Origin: Isoetes taiwanensis
Lineage: Eukaryota > Streptophyta > Lycopodiopsida > Isoetales > Isoetaceae
DNA: 64,000 nt
Direction of reading: 5' to 3'
Assembly: GCA_021234155.1 (NCBI GenBank)
Contig: JAJEKV010000067.1
Coordinates: 2,400,091 to 2,464,090 of the forward strand
Below the pieces are notes generated by a model that saw only the letters and a program-made list of their open reading frames with translations, had not been told where the DNA came from and did not search any database. Made by a program: the position numbers and the translations under genes. Shown here piece after piece: positions 47,514 to 56,661 of the stretch (position 1 is its first letter; every line of letters starts with the position of its first letter).

Positions 47514-48197
47514 GAGGGTAAGCATATGATATATATTAATTAAAAAAGGGTACTATTGCATATGTTTCCTATATATAGAAATAGTAAGCAATGAACACAA
47601 TTGACAAGGATAAGCCTTTGCAAGTTGAATCCCCAGGATCATCCTTGGAGAGACCACTAAGGTGTCCCTCCAAGGTGGAATGATACCACCGAAATGACAA
47701 AAAATAAAACAACTTTACTTAAACCAATAAAAGCATGTCAAGCCACACATGTCCGTTGGGTGCCCTAAATCTTGCCCGCGGAGGAAATCATGTCCCAGGA
47801 AAACATGTCGTCGAGAAGTTATCCAGTTGCACACGCCGGATTTCAGATCCTAGATGGCAAAGGGAAGGATTAGAAATTCATTTTGCCCAACGTTTTCAAT
47901 TTCAAGTTTTGATGCGCGTAACAAATGCATTCTTTCAATTTCAAGTTCCCACGAATGCCTTGCAATCCTTGTTATGCTTTCAATTTCAGGTTTTGATGCA
48001 TGTAACAAATGCATGCTTTCAATTTCAAATTTCCATGAATGCCTTGCAACCCTTATAATTCATATGAAATTGATATACTCTCCATTTGATATGAAGTTAG
48101 TTCTTCTAATTTTAGCTTTACAAGAATTTATTGCGGCGGCCTTCGCTGCCGCTATTTTGTGCTTTTTTAGGTTGTGTGCTTGAAGGTACTATGGAAT

Positions 48198-48530
48198 ACG
48201 AAAGCCGGTTAGCCGGTTTGCACAGCATCCACCCGACAACGCCGGGCGACCGAAAGCACTTACGGCACCGGCCCAGTTTTAGCGATCATCGGTATATCTT
48301 TGGGGGCATATGCCGGCATATACCTGGATATGCCCACATACCCACATAAATGGGGGCATGCACAGCATCCACCCGACAATGCTGGCGACCGAGCACTTAC
48401 AGGCACCAGCCAGTTTTTAGCAGTCACCAGTATATGCTAGGCATATGCCGGCATATACCTGGATATGCCCACATACCCACATAAACGAGGGTTTGCCCCC
48501 CTAGGGGAAACCCAAAAATGGTCTCTTGTT
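48198..48530. repeat. CCGG-rich ~170-bp repeat (R), two tandem copies
   Basis: Copy a (about 48,198-48,355) starts ACGAAAGCCGGTTAGCCGGT. Copy b (48,360-48,523) starts CACAGCATCCACCCGACAAT and ends at CCCCCCTAGGGGAAACCC. Both contain CATATGCCGGCATATACCTG and CACATACCCACATAAA. Single copies lie at 53,146-53,328 and 61,751-61,938. Copies end in a short inverted repeat (GGGTTTGCCCC / GGGGCAACCC). No coding frame; it could be a short nonautonomous transposon. No target-site duplications were confirmed. Confidence 0.7.
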
Positions 48531-48675
48531 ATAAGTAAAAGTAATAATAGAGTTGTATAATAACTATATCACCATTGAGGAAATAAAAGTGTTCGGCAGT
48601 TCGGAAGTCCTGCTGAACAAGCACTTAGTCAGCACTTCTGACTTGGCAGACACGTCATCTCCAATAGACGTCCGA

Positions 48676-49075
48676 CACTACAAGAGAATGCATGTTTTGC
48701 GTCAGAAAATTCGTCAGATTCCCTTCACAGATGTGGACAGTGCCCAGACACATACGGCTGACGCATGTTCTGACGAATATTTTCTGACGAAATTTCGTCA
48801 GATTTTGCCTCGTAGTTTTCGTCAGAAATTTTGACGTAAAATCGTCAGACTTTCGTCACAATAATCGTCAGAATTATCGTCACATATTTCGTCACAATAT
48901 GCGTCAGAATTTACGTCATATAAATCGTCAGAATATAATACATCATATAATTCGTCAGAATTTACGTCGCATTTTCGTCGAAGTCTCGTCACATTTATCG
49001 TCAGATTTTCGTCAGATGTATCGTCAGTAGATTCATCAAAATTTCATCACCTTTTTCGTCAGTTCTTCATGTCTG
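48676..49075 (+). mobile_element. CACTA (En/Spm-type) transposon end
   Basis: The terminus CACTACAAGAGAATG at 48,676 is the canonical plant CACTA inverted-terminal-repeat start (CACTACAAGAAAA). Within the next 400 bp about 20 CGTCAG, CGTCAC or CTGACG motifs occur in both orientations, the subterminal transposase-binding array typical of this superfamily. One perfect 20-bp palindrome, TCTGACGAAATTTCGTCAGA, lies at 48,783-48,802. The preceding CGA could be the 3-bp target duplication. No matching 3' end (TTCTTGTAGTG) or transposase was found up to 64,000, so this is a one-ended fragment or solo terminus. Confidence 0.8.
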
Positions 49076-49896
49076 TCATAATTCCATTATTAGATGAGAT
49101 GCAAATTGAGTTTGTTTTTTGTGTTTTAGTATATGCATTTGAGTTGCTTGGAATGGTTTCTAATGCAATTAGAGCTGTTTAAAGACAACTCGCAGGCCAA
49201 TTGGTCGGATACAAAGATAACTTTTATACCATGCTCTCAAAAAACCACCTGTTCACAACAGCAAGAGCAAGTAAACATCGACTATTATTCTCTTGCATTA
49301 TGCAAAAATTTGATTCGAGTTACATATATGAATCTTAGGCATTCAAAAATAAAATCTTTACAGCCAACTTGGTTTGATTTCCTCCATGTTCAATAGTGAT
49401 TTGATGTAGCTCTTAATATTGATCAGCATATGAATCCAAGCTAAAATCCATACTCATGGCTTCCTTGTCTAGATCATTCTACCATTCAGGCATTTTTAAC
49501 GAAGTACTTCAATCCCCGGTCCAAAGCATAGCTTAATCCTGAAAAAGGCAATTTCCCACTATTCAATGTAAATGTTGTAGATGTTCATGCAAAACTACCT
49601 ATTGAAAATTTTAAGTTTCTAAGTTTAAAAATTTAAGCTTAAAGGAGCTTGAAACACAACATCTTATACTTGCCTTTTCGCGTTGAAATTAAGTGTTATA
49701 CAATGTCTTTGGCATGACACTTGTGCGGAAAGTACTTACTACATGGTATCCTAAGACATCTCAAGATTATATGACAGACTGGATCGTCATATCCTCTAGC
49801 TCTTGTTGTGAAACTCTCAGGAGCACTCGACAGATGAGGCACTTATAGGGAAGAGAGGCCAGGTTAGGTGTGGAGAAGGTCTACAGTATAAATAAT
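49076..49896. other. No gene identified downstream of CACTA end
   Basis: AT-rich. An 87-codon plus-strand frame (49,133-49,396) has no recognisable motif. It may be decayed internal CACTA DNA. Confidence 0.35.
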
Positions 49897-50414
49897 TACA
49901 TTAGAAGACATCACACTATAATGGGTGTGCATGGGTGTGGCTCATAAGAGGGTACCTATCTTATGAGAATGATGCAGTAGGTTACACCATAATAGTCAGC
50001 AGTTTACAGTTTAAACATGCGGTATACAAAATTTGAATTTATGTCCTAACACTTTGTACGCAGGATCGTTTGACTGCACCTCCGACATGCCACATAATAT
50101 CAGGCCTCCTATTTTACATTAGAAGACATCACACTATAATGGGTGTGCATGGGTGTGGCTCATAAGAGGGTGTGGCTCATCACACTATAATTACATTAGA
50201 AGACATCACACTATAATGGGTGTGCATGGGTGTGGCTCATAAGAGGGTACCTATCTTATGAGAATGATGCAATAGGTTACACCATAATAGTCGGCCAGCT
50301 TTACGCTTTAAACATGCGGTATACAAAATTTGAATTTATGTCCTAACACTTTGTACGCAGGATCGCTTTGATCGCACCTCCCGACATGCCACATAATATC
50401 GCCTCCTATTTTAT
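49897..50414. repeat. Tandem duplication of ~220 bp with a partial middle copy
   Basis: Unit 1 (49,897-50,114) and unit 2 (50,192-50,414) both run from ACATTAGAAGACATCACACT through CATGCGGTATACAAAATTTG to GCCTCCTATTTTA. A partial unit (50,115-50,185) ends in repeated GTGTGGCTCAT. Differences between units cluster at CAG/CTG-like sites (AGCAGTTTACAGTTT versus GGCCAGCTTTACGCTTT). Confidence 0.85.
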
Positions 50415-52120
50415 GCAAACCAATAACATTGCCCCTCTAAAGACGTAAATGATGAACGATGTGACAAGACGCTTGGCTCCTCTTCTTTGTAGGCTACAAG
50501 CACCATGGATATGTATGCGCTACAAGAATGCAAATGATACCTAGATCTAAGCAATAACAAGCGCATTTGTTTTCACAAAGAATTATGTTTGAATCCCATT
50601 GCCAAAGTCAGATATATGATGTGGACAAGTGCTAAGAAGCCTAAAAGCTCAGTGGCAAATACATGAAGCACTCTTACACTAGATTGGAAAACGATATTGA
50701 GATTACCTTAAAAATAGAGAGTGGATGCTTTGGAGAGCCAAAGAACCATAAAAATACTTCTTCCTCTTGGATGTCAGAGCATGCATAAACAGTTCTAGTT
50801 AACATGTTATCCAATCAAGTAGAAAATTTGCTAATTACAAATAGTCATCACGACGGTAGCGCATATCCTAGCTTCATAAGACTTAAAAATAGCAAATGCA
50901 TTTAATTGTATCTTTTAAGAACACAAGAACCCGAAAGCGGTTTAGGGACTTTTTACTGCACTTGTTTTTAAGGGTAGTGCACTTGTTTTTAAGGGTAGTC
51001 CGTGTAAACTTCGGAAAAAACACAATTTTCGATGAAGAGTAATAGATGTAAATACAGCCATCCATTTTCAGATTATGAGCTTACGTTTTGGCCAGTAGCA
51101 AGTTTTAACTAGCTGGGGCAATAAACATGTCCTTACTTGTGCAATTCTATTGCCAATGTATGCTAAACTCCGTATCACAAGGTAGAGTATATTCCAAATA
51201 GAAATCCTTTACACACTTCAAAAACAAAAAATGCATTTCATTGTATCTTATAAAAACACAGGCAACCCAATAGTTTAGGGGCTTTTCACTGTACTTGTTT
51301 TTTAAGGCTAGGCCTCCTGTGCAAACTTGAAAAAAGAACGCTCCTGATACTACTCAAGGAGTTCAGCAAGAAAATACCAGCGTTTTGCATATTACCTTTT
51401 CTCTTGAAAATGTAGTAAGCTTAAAAAACATGAAATACTTCATAAAAAAAACTTGCACATAGTGTTCAAGTTGTAGTTTTTGTCGTAGACCAGCTCTTTC
51501 AACCAAAATCCAAGTAATGGAGGAGTAGAATTGGTTACCTGCAGTAAACCATGTATACATTAGCCAAGAACAAGGTAATGACACAAGCACCGGCATTGGT
51601 CAGTAATTCTACTCGGCTCTTCGCCCTTCACCATAAAAAACTGTTAGTTCGTTTGTTTAACCAAATGAACAAGTTTAGAACACGCCTTTCAAGTTGAAAA
51701 TAACTTACACTTACAGGGCCTAGGCCCATTTAGAATGGATTTACCGCCATTAGGAGCATATAATACGCTCAATACAAACATTTACCAAAGAAAAGAGTGC
51801 AAAGAAAATAACTAATCTGCTGTTGATTTGGGAAATTGGATATTCTGGAAAACATAGATAGCGGCCAGCTTTGGACACAATGCTTGTACCCAATTGAGCC
51901 GAATAAATTACCTACATGGCAGTGTAATAAAGTTTCCATGGGTTTGCTTGCTGCACATCCGCTGCCAGTAATCCTTCATGAGGATGCGAATGTAAAAAAA
52001 CTGATATGCTAGCAGAAACTCCTGAATCAACTACAAACACAGCCAATGATCATGCTGCATTATTTACCCCTATGCTTGCACGTAAATGAATTTTCATGAT
52101 TTCACAACATGCGCAGGAAT
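50415..52120. other. AT-rich stretch with a dispersed ~110-bp duplication
   Basis: The segments 50,888-51,040 and 51,228-51,340 share AATGCATTT.ATTGTATCTT, CACTTGTTTTTAAGG and GTAAACTT or GCAAACTT in order. Within the first, GCACTTGTTTTTAAGGGTAG is directly repeated (50,959 and 50,980). No gene identified. Confidence 0.5.
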
Positions 52121-52129
52121 GCTTTGCAG

Positions 52130-52940
52130 CTGTGGAAATGGTGACAAGGTCTGTCTCCTTCATCGACGAAGATCTGCAAATGCAAGACTTTAAGGGGGAA
52201 GTTCTGGTAGATTAATTCAACCCATTTTCTCTGTTGGAAAGCATAGTCAGCAGGGGGATTATGAGGTACAATCGGAGGAAACGAGCTCCAACAGTTGGAT
52301 TTTTCACTTTATGTTTGGCAAAGACCCAAAATGCTTCAGACCTGTCTATACCATAAATATGATTTGGCTTTTCCGCATCACCATTAGCTAGTATTTAAAC
52401 ATATTCCATCCAGAGGCTAAAAGATTTAAATGAAATGCCAAGTTAACTAGTCTTACATAACTACAGCCATTTTGAAATAGGTCTACTGCCCAAGAAACCT
52501 GATCGGGAATGTGAAACTCTCTGTTATGTTAGCATAAATTCCTGCATTAGCCAATGCTCACAGATCATGAGTACCCTGCATTATTTATCTCTATGCATGT
52601 CTGAAAAATCATTTCCATGCATTTACATGCATGTATGGACATGATTAACCTGTAGGAATTACCACAGGATATGTCCATTTCACTAAAGAGGATTTGCAAT
52701 TAAAGGACTCTAAAGAGGAGGCCCTGATACGATTTTCTTTCCATATAATTTCTCTGCTAGAAAGCATAACAACAGTGAATAATGAGAATGGATTTGGCTA
52801 TTTGCCTATCATCTTTCATTAGTATTTAGCCATATATAATCAAGGGACTAAGCATTCTAATTAAAATGCAAAGTTAACTAGTCTTGTATAGCTACAACCA
52901 TTTTAAAACAGATCTACTGCTTGAGAAACCTGATTTGGAA
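52130..52940 (+). other. Diverged tandem pair, possibly coding
   Basis: Unit 1 (52,130-52,520) and unit 2 (52,660-52,945) align along their length. On the plus strand both encode similar peptides in the same frame: SVSFIDEDLQMQDFKGEVLV and YVHFTKEDLQLKDSKEEALI, then SLLESI in both. Unit 2 follows an acceptor-like CCACAG. On the minus strand, 53,050-52,930 gives an acidic stretch, AEEIVHLDADDPEEDMDVIP, before a CAG/GT donor-like site. One strand may therefore hold exon remnants. I do not recognise the protein. Confidence 0.35.
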
Positions 52941-53145
52941 TGACGTCCATGTCTTCTTCAGGATCATCAGCATCTAGATGCACTATTTCCTCAGCTTCTT
53001 TGGCTTGAATGCCCTTGTCACCCCTTGCTTCAGAGCTGCAACCTTCAGCATTTTTCCTTCAATCTCTCTCAAATCCAGCCCCGAACCTGATTAATCTTCA
53101 CAATCCACTTGATTAATTGAATCCCGGACGTGAAAGCGGAACAAT

Positions 53146-53328
53146 ACGAAAGCCGGTTAGCCGGTTTGCACAGCATCCACCCGACAACACTGGCGACCGA
53201 GCACTTACAGGCACTAGCCAGTTTTTAGCAGTCACCAGTATATGCTAGGCATATGCCAGCATATACCTGGATATGCCCATATACCCACATAAACGAGGGT
53301 TTGCCCCCCTAGGGGCAACCCAAAAACA
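53146..53328. repeat. Repeat R copy
   Basis: Single copy of the CCGG-rich repeat. A terminal inverted repeat GGGTTTGCCCC / GGGGCAACCC at 53,297-53,321 is followed by CAAAAAC. Present identically placed in the second segmental copy. Confidence 0.8.
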
Positions 53329-53872
53329 CTTTCAAGAAAAAATGCGTATGGATTAAGAGATGTTTATAGTTCTAAAAGTTTTGAAAAATAATGCATTGCA
53401 CTAAGGAGAGGACACTCGTACTTTAGAGGTGCCCAATAGCATAGGCACTAAGATTGGCTAGTTAGCTAGTGAGTCATGGGAAAAGGTGGAGCAAGTGTGA
53501 AAGTACAAACTCCCTACAAGGTACTTACGAAAACTCATCTAGAGGATGAAGAAGATAACTATCTATTGCGAGGAAATTAATGTGATGCAAATATATGCAA
53601 AATAGGAATACCTCTTAGTTGAGGTCATCTAGCAAGTAAGATTGACCTTACTACATGCTCTCTATAAAAGGAGGTAGATGGAGAGGTATTCCTCATTAAC
53701 CTCTATGTTGTCCATGTTGCTCTAGTTTCTAGATCAAGTATGAAGAGGTGGAACTATAGGCAATGCCTCCCATATGCGTGAAATGCAATATTTTTTCATC
53801 GCCTTCAAATAAAATCCATACTAAAATTGCAAATCTATAAACAATCACAAGGAAAACTTATTTTTGTTTAAG

Positions 53873-53916
53873 AACAAAAACAAAAACAAAAACAAAAACA
53901 AAAACAAAAACAAAAA

Positions 53917-53969
<53 letters not shown>

Positions 53970-54000
53970 AAAAACAAAAACAAAAACAAAAACAAAAACA
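53873..54000. repeat. (CAAAAA)n with a 51-base A run
   Basis: CAAAAA hexanucleotide array interrupted by an uninterrupted A51 run (53,918-53,968). The duplicate at 62,486-62,620 is pure CAAAAA with no long A run. Confidence 0.95.
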
Positions 54001-55284
54001 ATTAATTAAAAATAAACATTACAAAATGTACACATCTGATCTAGCTGTGTAAGCATAAGAAATGCTCTCAGAACACGAGCTGAAGCATTATGTACGTACT
54101 CCAGCATAGGAGACTAACGATAAAAATTAATTTGAAGATACTAAATTCAAATATGGTCCCTCAATTCTTCCCTGAAGGAGGAAGACATATGTCATCAATA
54201 TCTTAGTCTGGGCTCCAATAATAACACTACAAACTGATAGATAAATGCCTTAGAAAATGTGCAGCCTAAGAGCTCCCATATTGACCACAGTAACCAACTA
54301 GATCCTAGATGAAATGCCTTCTGTTTAGCTGAGGCCCATGCACCTTGGTAGGACGGGATGAAATGATCCTTGCAAGTAAAATATTTGTTTCTCATTTAAA
54401 TTACATGGCTAAAATTATTTTGGTATAGGAAGCGCATGGTTGTTATGTGCGCTTCCTTTTTTTACTAAACTGAGATTTTCTTGCAGGATAGAACTAGCGT
54501 GACCGGATTTTGGATTTTACCATCACCAAAACTCCCTCAAAAGAACAATCCAATTAGCAACCAGAATTCTCACCGACATGCTTCCAGCCTCCAAATCCAT
54601 AGGATACAAATCCTTATGGGATACTAATCATGGACTACTGCATTAATGCCATACAGATAACAAAAAAACACCGCTTTTTCTCATAGATAATACCATTTTT
54701 AATACTATACTTGACCAGATTCATATGCCCAAACCCTAAAACATGTGACTCTAATTTTGGAGACTTTATGGCCCCATGAGATGTGTTTATCCAAATTTAA
54801 AAGAAAACATGAAATGCCCCTTTTTGTGGATAAGATTAGATTATTATCGAACTCATTTTTTATCCAATGGTTGAGATTTAGATAATAATTTATGTGTTGA
54901 TCCACGAATGGTAATCCATTTTTGCATGGGCTAACATCATCCCATGGTCCATTATTGGTGACCCTCCCCTAGGGTATTAAGAGCTACGTTTTTTGGGCCA
55001 TGATTTGATTTTTGTATTTTGAGAGCTTCACTAGGAAAGAAAGGACCGCTAATAAGGAGACACTCAGTGTACAAATAGCATGTGATAAGAAGAAAACTCC
55101 TAAGGAGTTACTGCATAGTCAGGAGGTCTCGTTACACAAGTACTCGGTCAGTCTAGACATCCGAGTCAGAGTTACAACCACAGCAAAACCATTATGTTAG
55201 GATGGAAGTCCGGACATCTCCTCCATGTACAATGGAGCCACCACTCTAGAACTATGACGCCTCAGTGCCTGACACCAAGATACT
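54001..55284. other. Rest of segmental duplication copy 1
   Basis: Non-coding. A hairpin GGAAGCGCA/TGCGCTTCC with a T7 run lies at 54,429-54,464. A 62-codon plus-strand frame at 55,012-55,200 directly precedes the ORF1-like element and could be its N-terminal part. Confidence 0.4.
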
Positions 55285-55840
55285 AAATCTATGCATCATA
55301 ACAATTACAAAGACAGAGGGTCAGAAGAATTTAAATATTGCTATGGATTTCTTTACTGATGGAGTTGTATATGGTGCTAGGGTGGGGTTTGCATGCCCTA
55401 ATCATGCTCATCAACTTTTAATTTGATATAAAAGTGCACTAAGTTGACCACATATTCTTTAGGATGGAAACCACCTTAAAGGTACTAGCTTTTCAGTCCA
55501 GGAGGACCTTTCTCCTCTTCAATTGTGCAAACATAGGGAAGAGCTTTGCAAAGTGAGAGAAGCATGCCACCACAAGAAATGACAGTTTATAGGGAGGGCG
55601 CAACAATTATTCTAGACCAATGGCCTTCCAACCCTTTGGTTGACTATGTCTAGCAACTACGTAGCAAGGTAGGTAGCAAGGTAGCACGTTATTATCATTA
55701 GCATTATCTTTATTTCATTCGTTATATCTTTGCAATTTTGGGCTTTCATGCCCTTTCTTCTTTTTGCATCCCATGGCCAATCGACCTACGTGGACAGTAA
55801 AAAACCTATCGATCTATTTATCTATCTACCTATTTATCCA
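55285..55840 (+). pseudogene. ORF1-only LINE-like element, decayed copy
   Basis: Matches 42,230-42,828 along its length. Readable residues in shifting frames are ARVG, FSVQEDLSPLQLC, REELCKVREA and VYREGATIILDQWPS before a TAG stop. Like copy 1, the stop is followed directly by a 3' UTR (CTACGTGGACAGTAAAAA) and a tail of TCTATTTATCTATCTACC type. It has several frameshifts and stops. That both copies lack any RT between ORF1 and tail argues against simple 5' truncation of a full LINE. Confidence 0.65.
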
Positions 55841-55918
55841 TCCATTCTAATATCAATTTGTGACAAAGAGAGTCAAATTTTCTTCGACTCTAGAAAAGCT
55901 TTATCATTCTTGCTCAAC

Positions 55919-56076
55919 TGTAACGGACCCATGGTAGACCGCTCGAGTATTCGAACCTTGAATGTGCCTGTGGGGCGTTCCCGAGACACCGGCATAAATG
56001 GGTAGAAGCAACTACTCATAAACGTCTAAACGGTATTGCCCAGTTGGTTAAGGGCATGTCGGTTGGGAACGTTACA
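55919..56076 (+). mobile_element. Short (158-bp) LTR followed by primer-binding site
   Basis: Starts TGTAACGG and ends CGTTACA, so the ends are inverted TGTAACG/CGTTACA. Two bases after it comes TGGTATCAGAGC (56,079-56,090), the initiator-Met tRNA primer-binding site of plant LTR retrotransposons. The size suits a TRIM or other miniature LTR element. About 300 bp of leader follow before the inverted copy. Confidence 0.75.
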
Positions 56077-56078
56077 GT

Positions 56079-56090
56079 TGGTATCAGAGC
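56079..56090 (+). promoter_or_regulatory. Primer-binding site (tRNA-iMet)
   Basis: TGGTATCAGAGC, two bases after the LTR end. It is the standard minus-strand priming site of plant LTR retroelements. Confidence 0.85.
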
Positions 56091-56383
56091 AATGTTGGAT
56101 CTTTGGGAGTTGACATGGTAAATCAGAGAGTAAGTTGAGATTGTGGAATTATGATGCTAATGGTTTTTCTTTTAAAGACATAAGGAGATGGTATCCTCAA
56201 AGGGAGGAGCAGTATCTGGAGGCTTGGTGGTTAGCAATAAAGTGATAAGGGAGAATTCTCCATGTAAGCGATGGAAGTAACTTTTGACAATGTTGAGGTA
56301 TAGTTTCCCTTGTAGTTTGGTGAATACATGATCATGATAGTTATAAGGGATTTGAGAAGTGCTTGGATCTATGATTGACCCAT

Positions 56384-56535
56384 GTTCCTAACCGACATGC
56401 CCTTAACCAACTGGGCAAAACCGTTTAGACGTTTATGAGTAGTTGCTTCTACCTATTTATGTCGGTGTCTCGGGAACGCCCCACAGGCACATTCAAGGTT
56501 CGAATACTCGAGCGGTCTACCATGGGTCCGTTACA
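56384..56535 (-). mobile_element. Inverted copy of the short LTR
   Basis: Reverse complement of 55,919-56,070 over 152 bp without indels and with only a few substitutions. On the minus strand it starts TGTAACGG at 56,535, preceded by a polypurine tract GTGGGAGAGAC (56,546-56,536). Its last six bases (GTTACA) are missing. With the plus-strand copy it forms a head-to-head pair around about 310 bp. Confidence 0.8.
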
Positions 56536-56660
56536 GTCTCTCCCACTAGAACTATGCTCGTCCTCGAGCATCCAAGGCTAATGATTACCAAGTCTTTGCA
56601 AATTACCCATGCATATAGGCACCCATGGAGACTCGAACTCGAGACCTGCTCTGATACCAA
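56536..56660 (-). mobile_element. Miniature internal region: PBS to polypurine tract in ~120 bp
   Basis: On the minus strand TGGTATCAGAGC (56,659-56,648) is followed by only ~100 bp, and then CTCGAGGACGAGCATAGTTC leads to the GTGGGAGAG polypurine tract. The CGAGGACGAGCATAGTTC string resembles the LEDE-type pol end next to the 3' LTR of plant Gypsy elements. All coding sequence between PBS and PPT is missing, as in TRIM-like elements or large deletion derivatives. Confidence 0.65.
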
Positions 56661-56661
56661 C

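Larger units (their letters stand above)
46228..48197. repeat. Repeat B, second direct copy (block 2)
   Basis: Matches 40,836-44,130 except for the shared 0.94-kb deletion after TAGTAGTTTCAC and the absence of the SINE and ORF1-only element. It carries its own insert (46,519-46,748). A 32-base T run (47,481-47,512) replaces an interrupted T-rich stretch seen at 14,268 and 43,425. Homology ends at GGTACTATGGAAT (48,197), where the CCGG-rich repeat starts. Confidence 0.7.
52121..55390. repeat. Segmental duplication, copy 1
   Basis: Nearly identical to 60,731-64,000, offset 8,610 at the left and 8,621 at the right, with a sharp left edge at GCTTTGCAGCTGTGGAAATG. It contains paired coding-like segments, repeat R, a CAAAAA array and the start of an ORF1-only LINE-like element. 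The right edge of the second copy is outside the window, so the true length is unknown. Confidence 0.95.

Noticed and set aside
48676-49075. CRISPR-like array from repeated CGTCAG motifs
   Set aside because: Motifs are 6-8 bp, in both orientations, with irregular spacing, next to a CACTA terminus.
54195-54395. 66-codon minus-strand frame identical in both segmental copies
   Set aside because: Identity reflects the recent duplication; there is no domain, promoter or conservation evidence.
54429-54464. Bacterial-type terminator or Helitron 3' end (hairpin plus T run)
   Set aside because: Plant context; the hairpin is not followed by a CTRR end with a flanking T insertion site, and no Helitron 5' TC start was seen.
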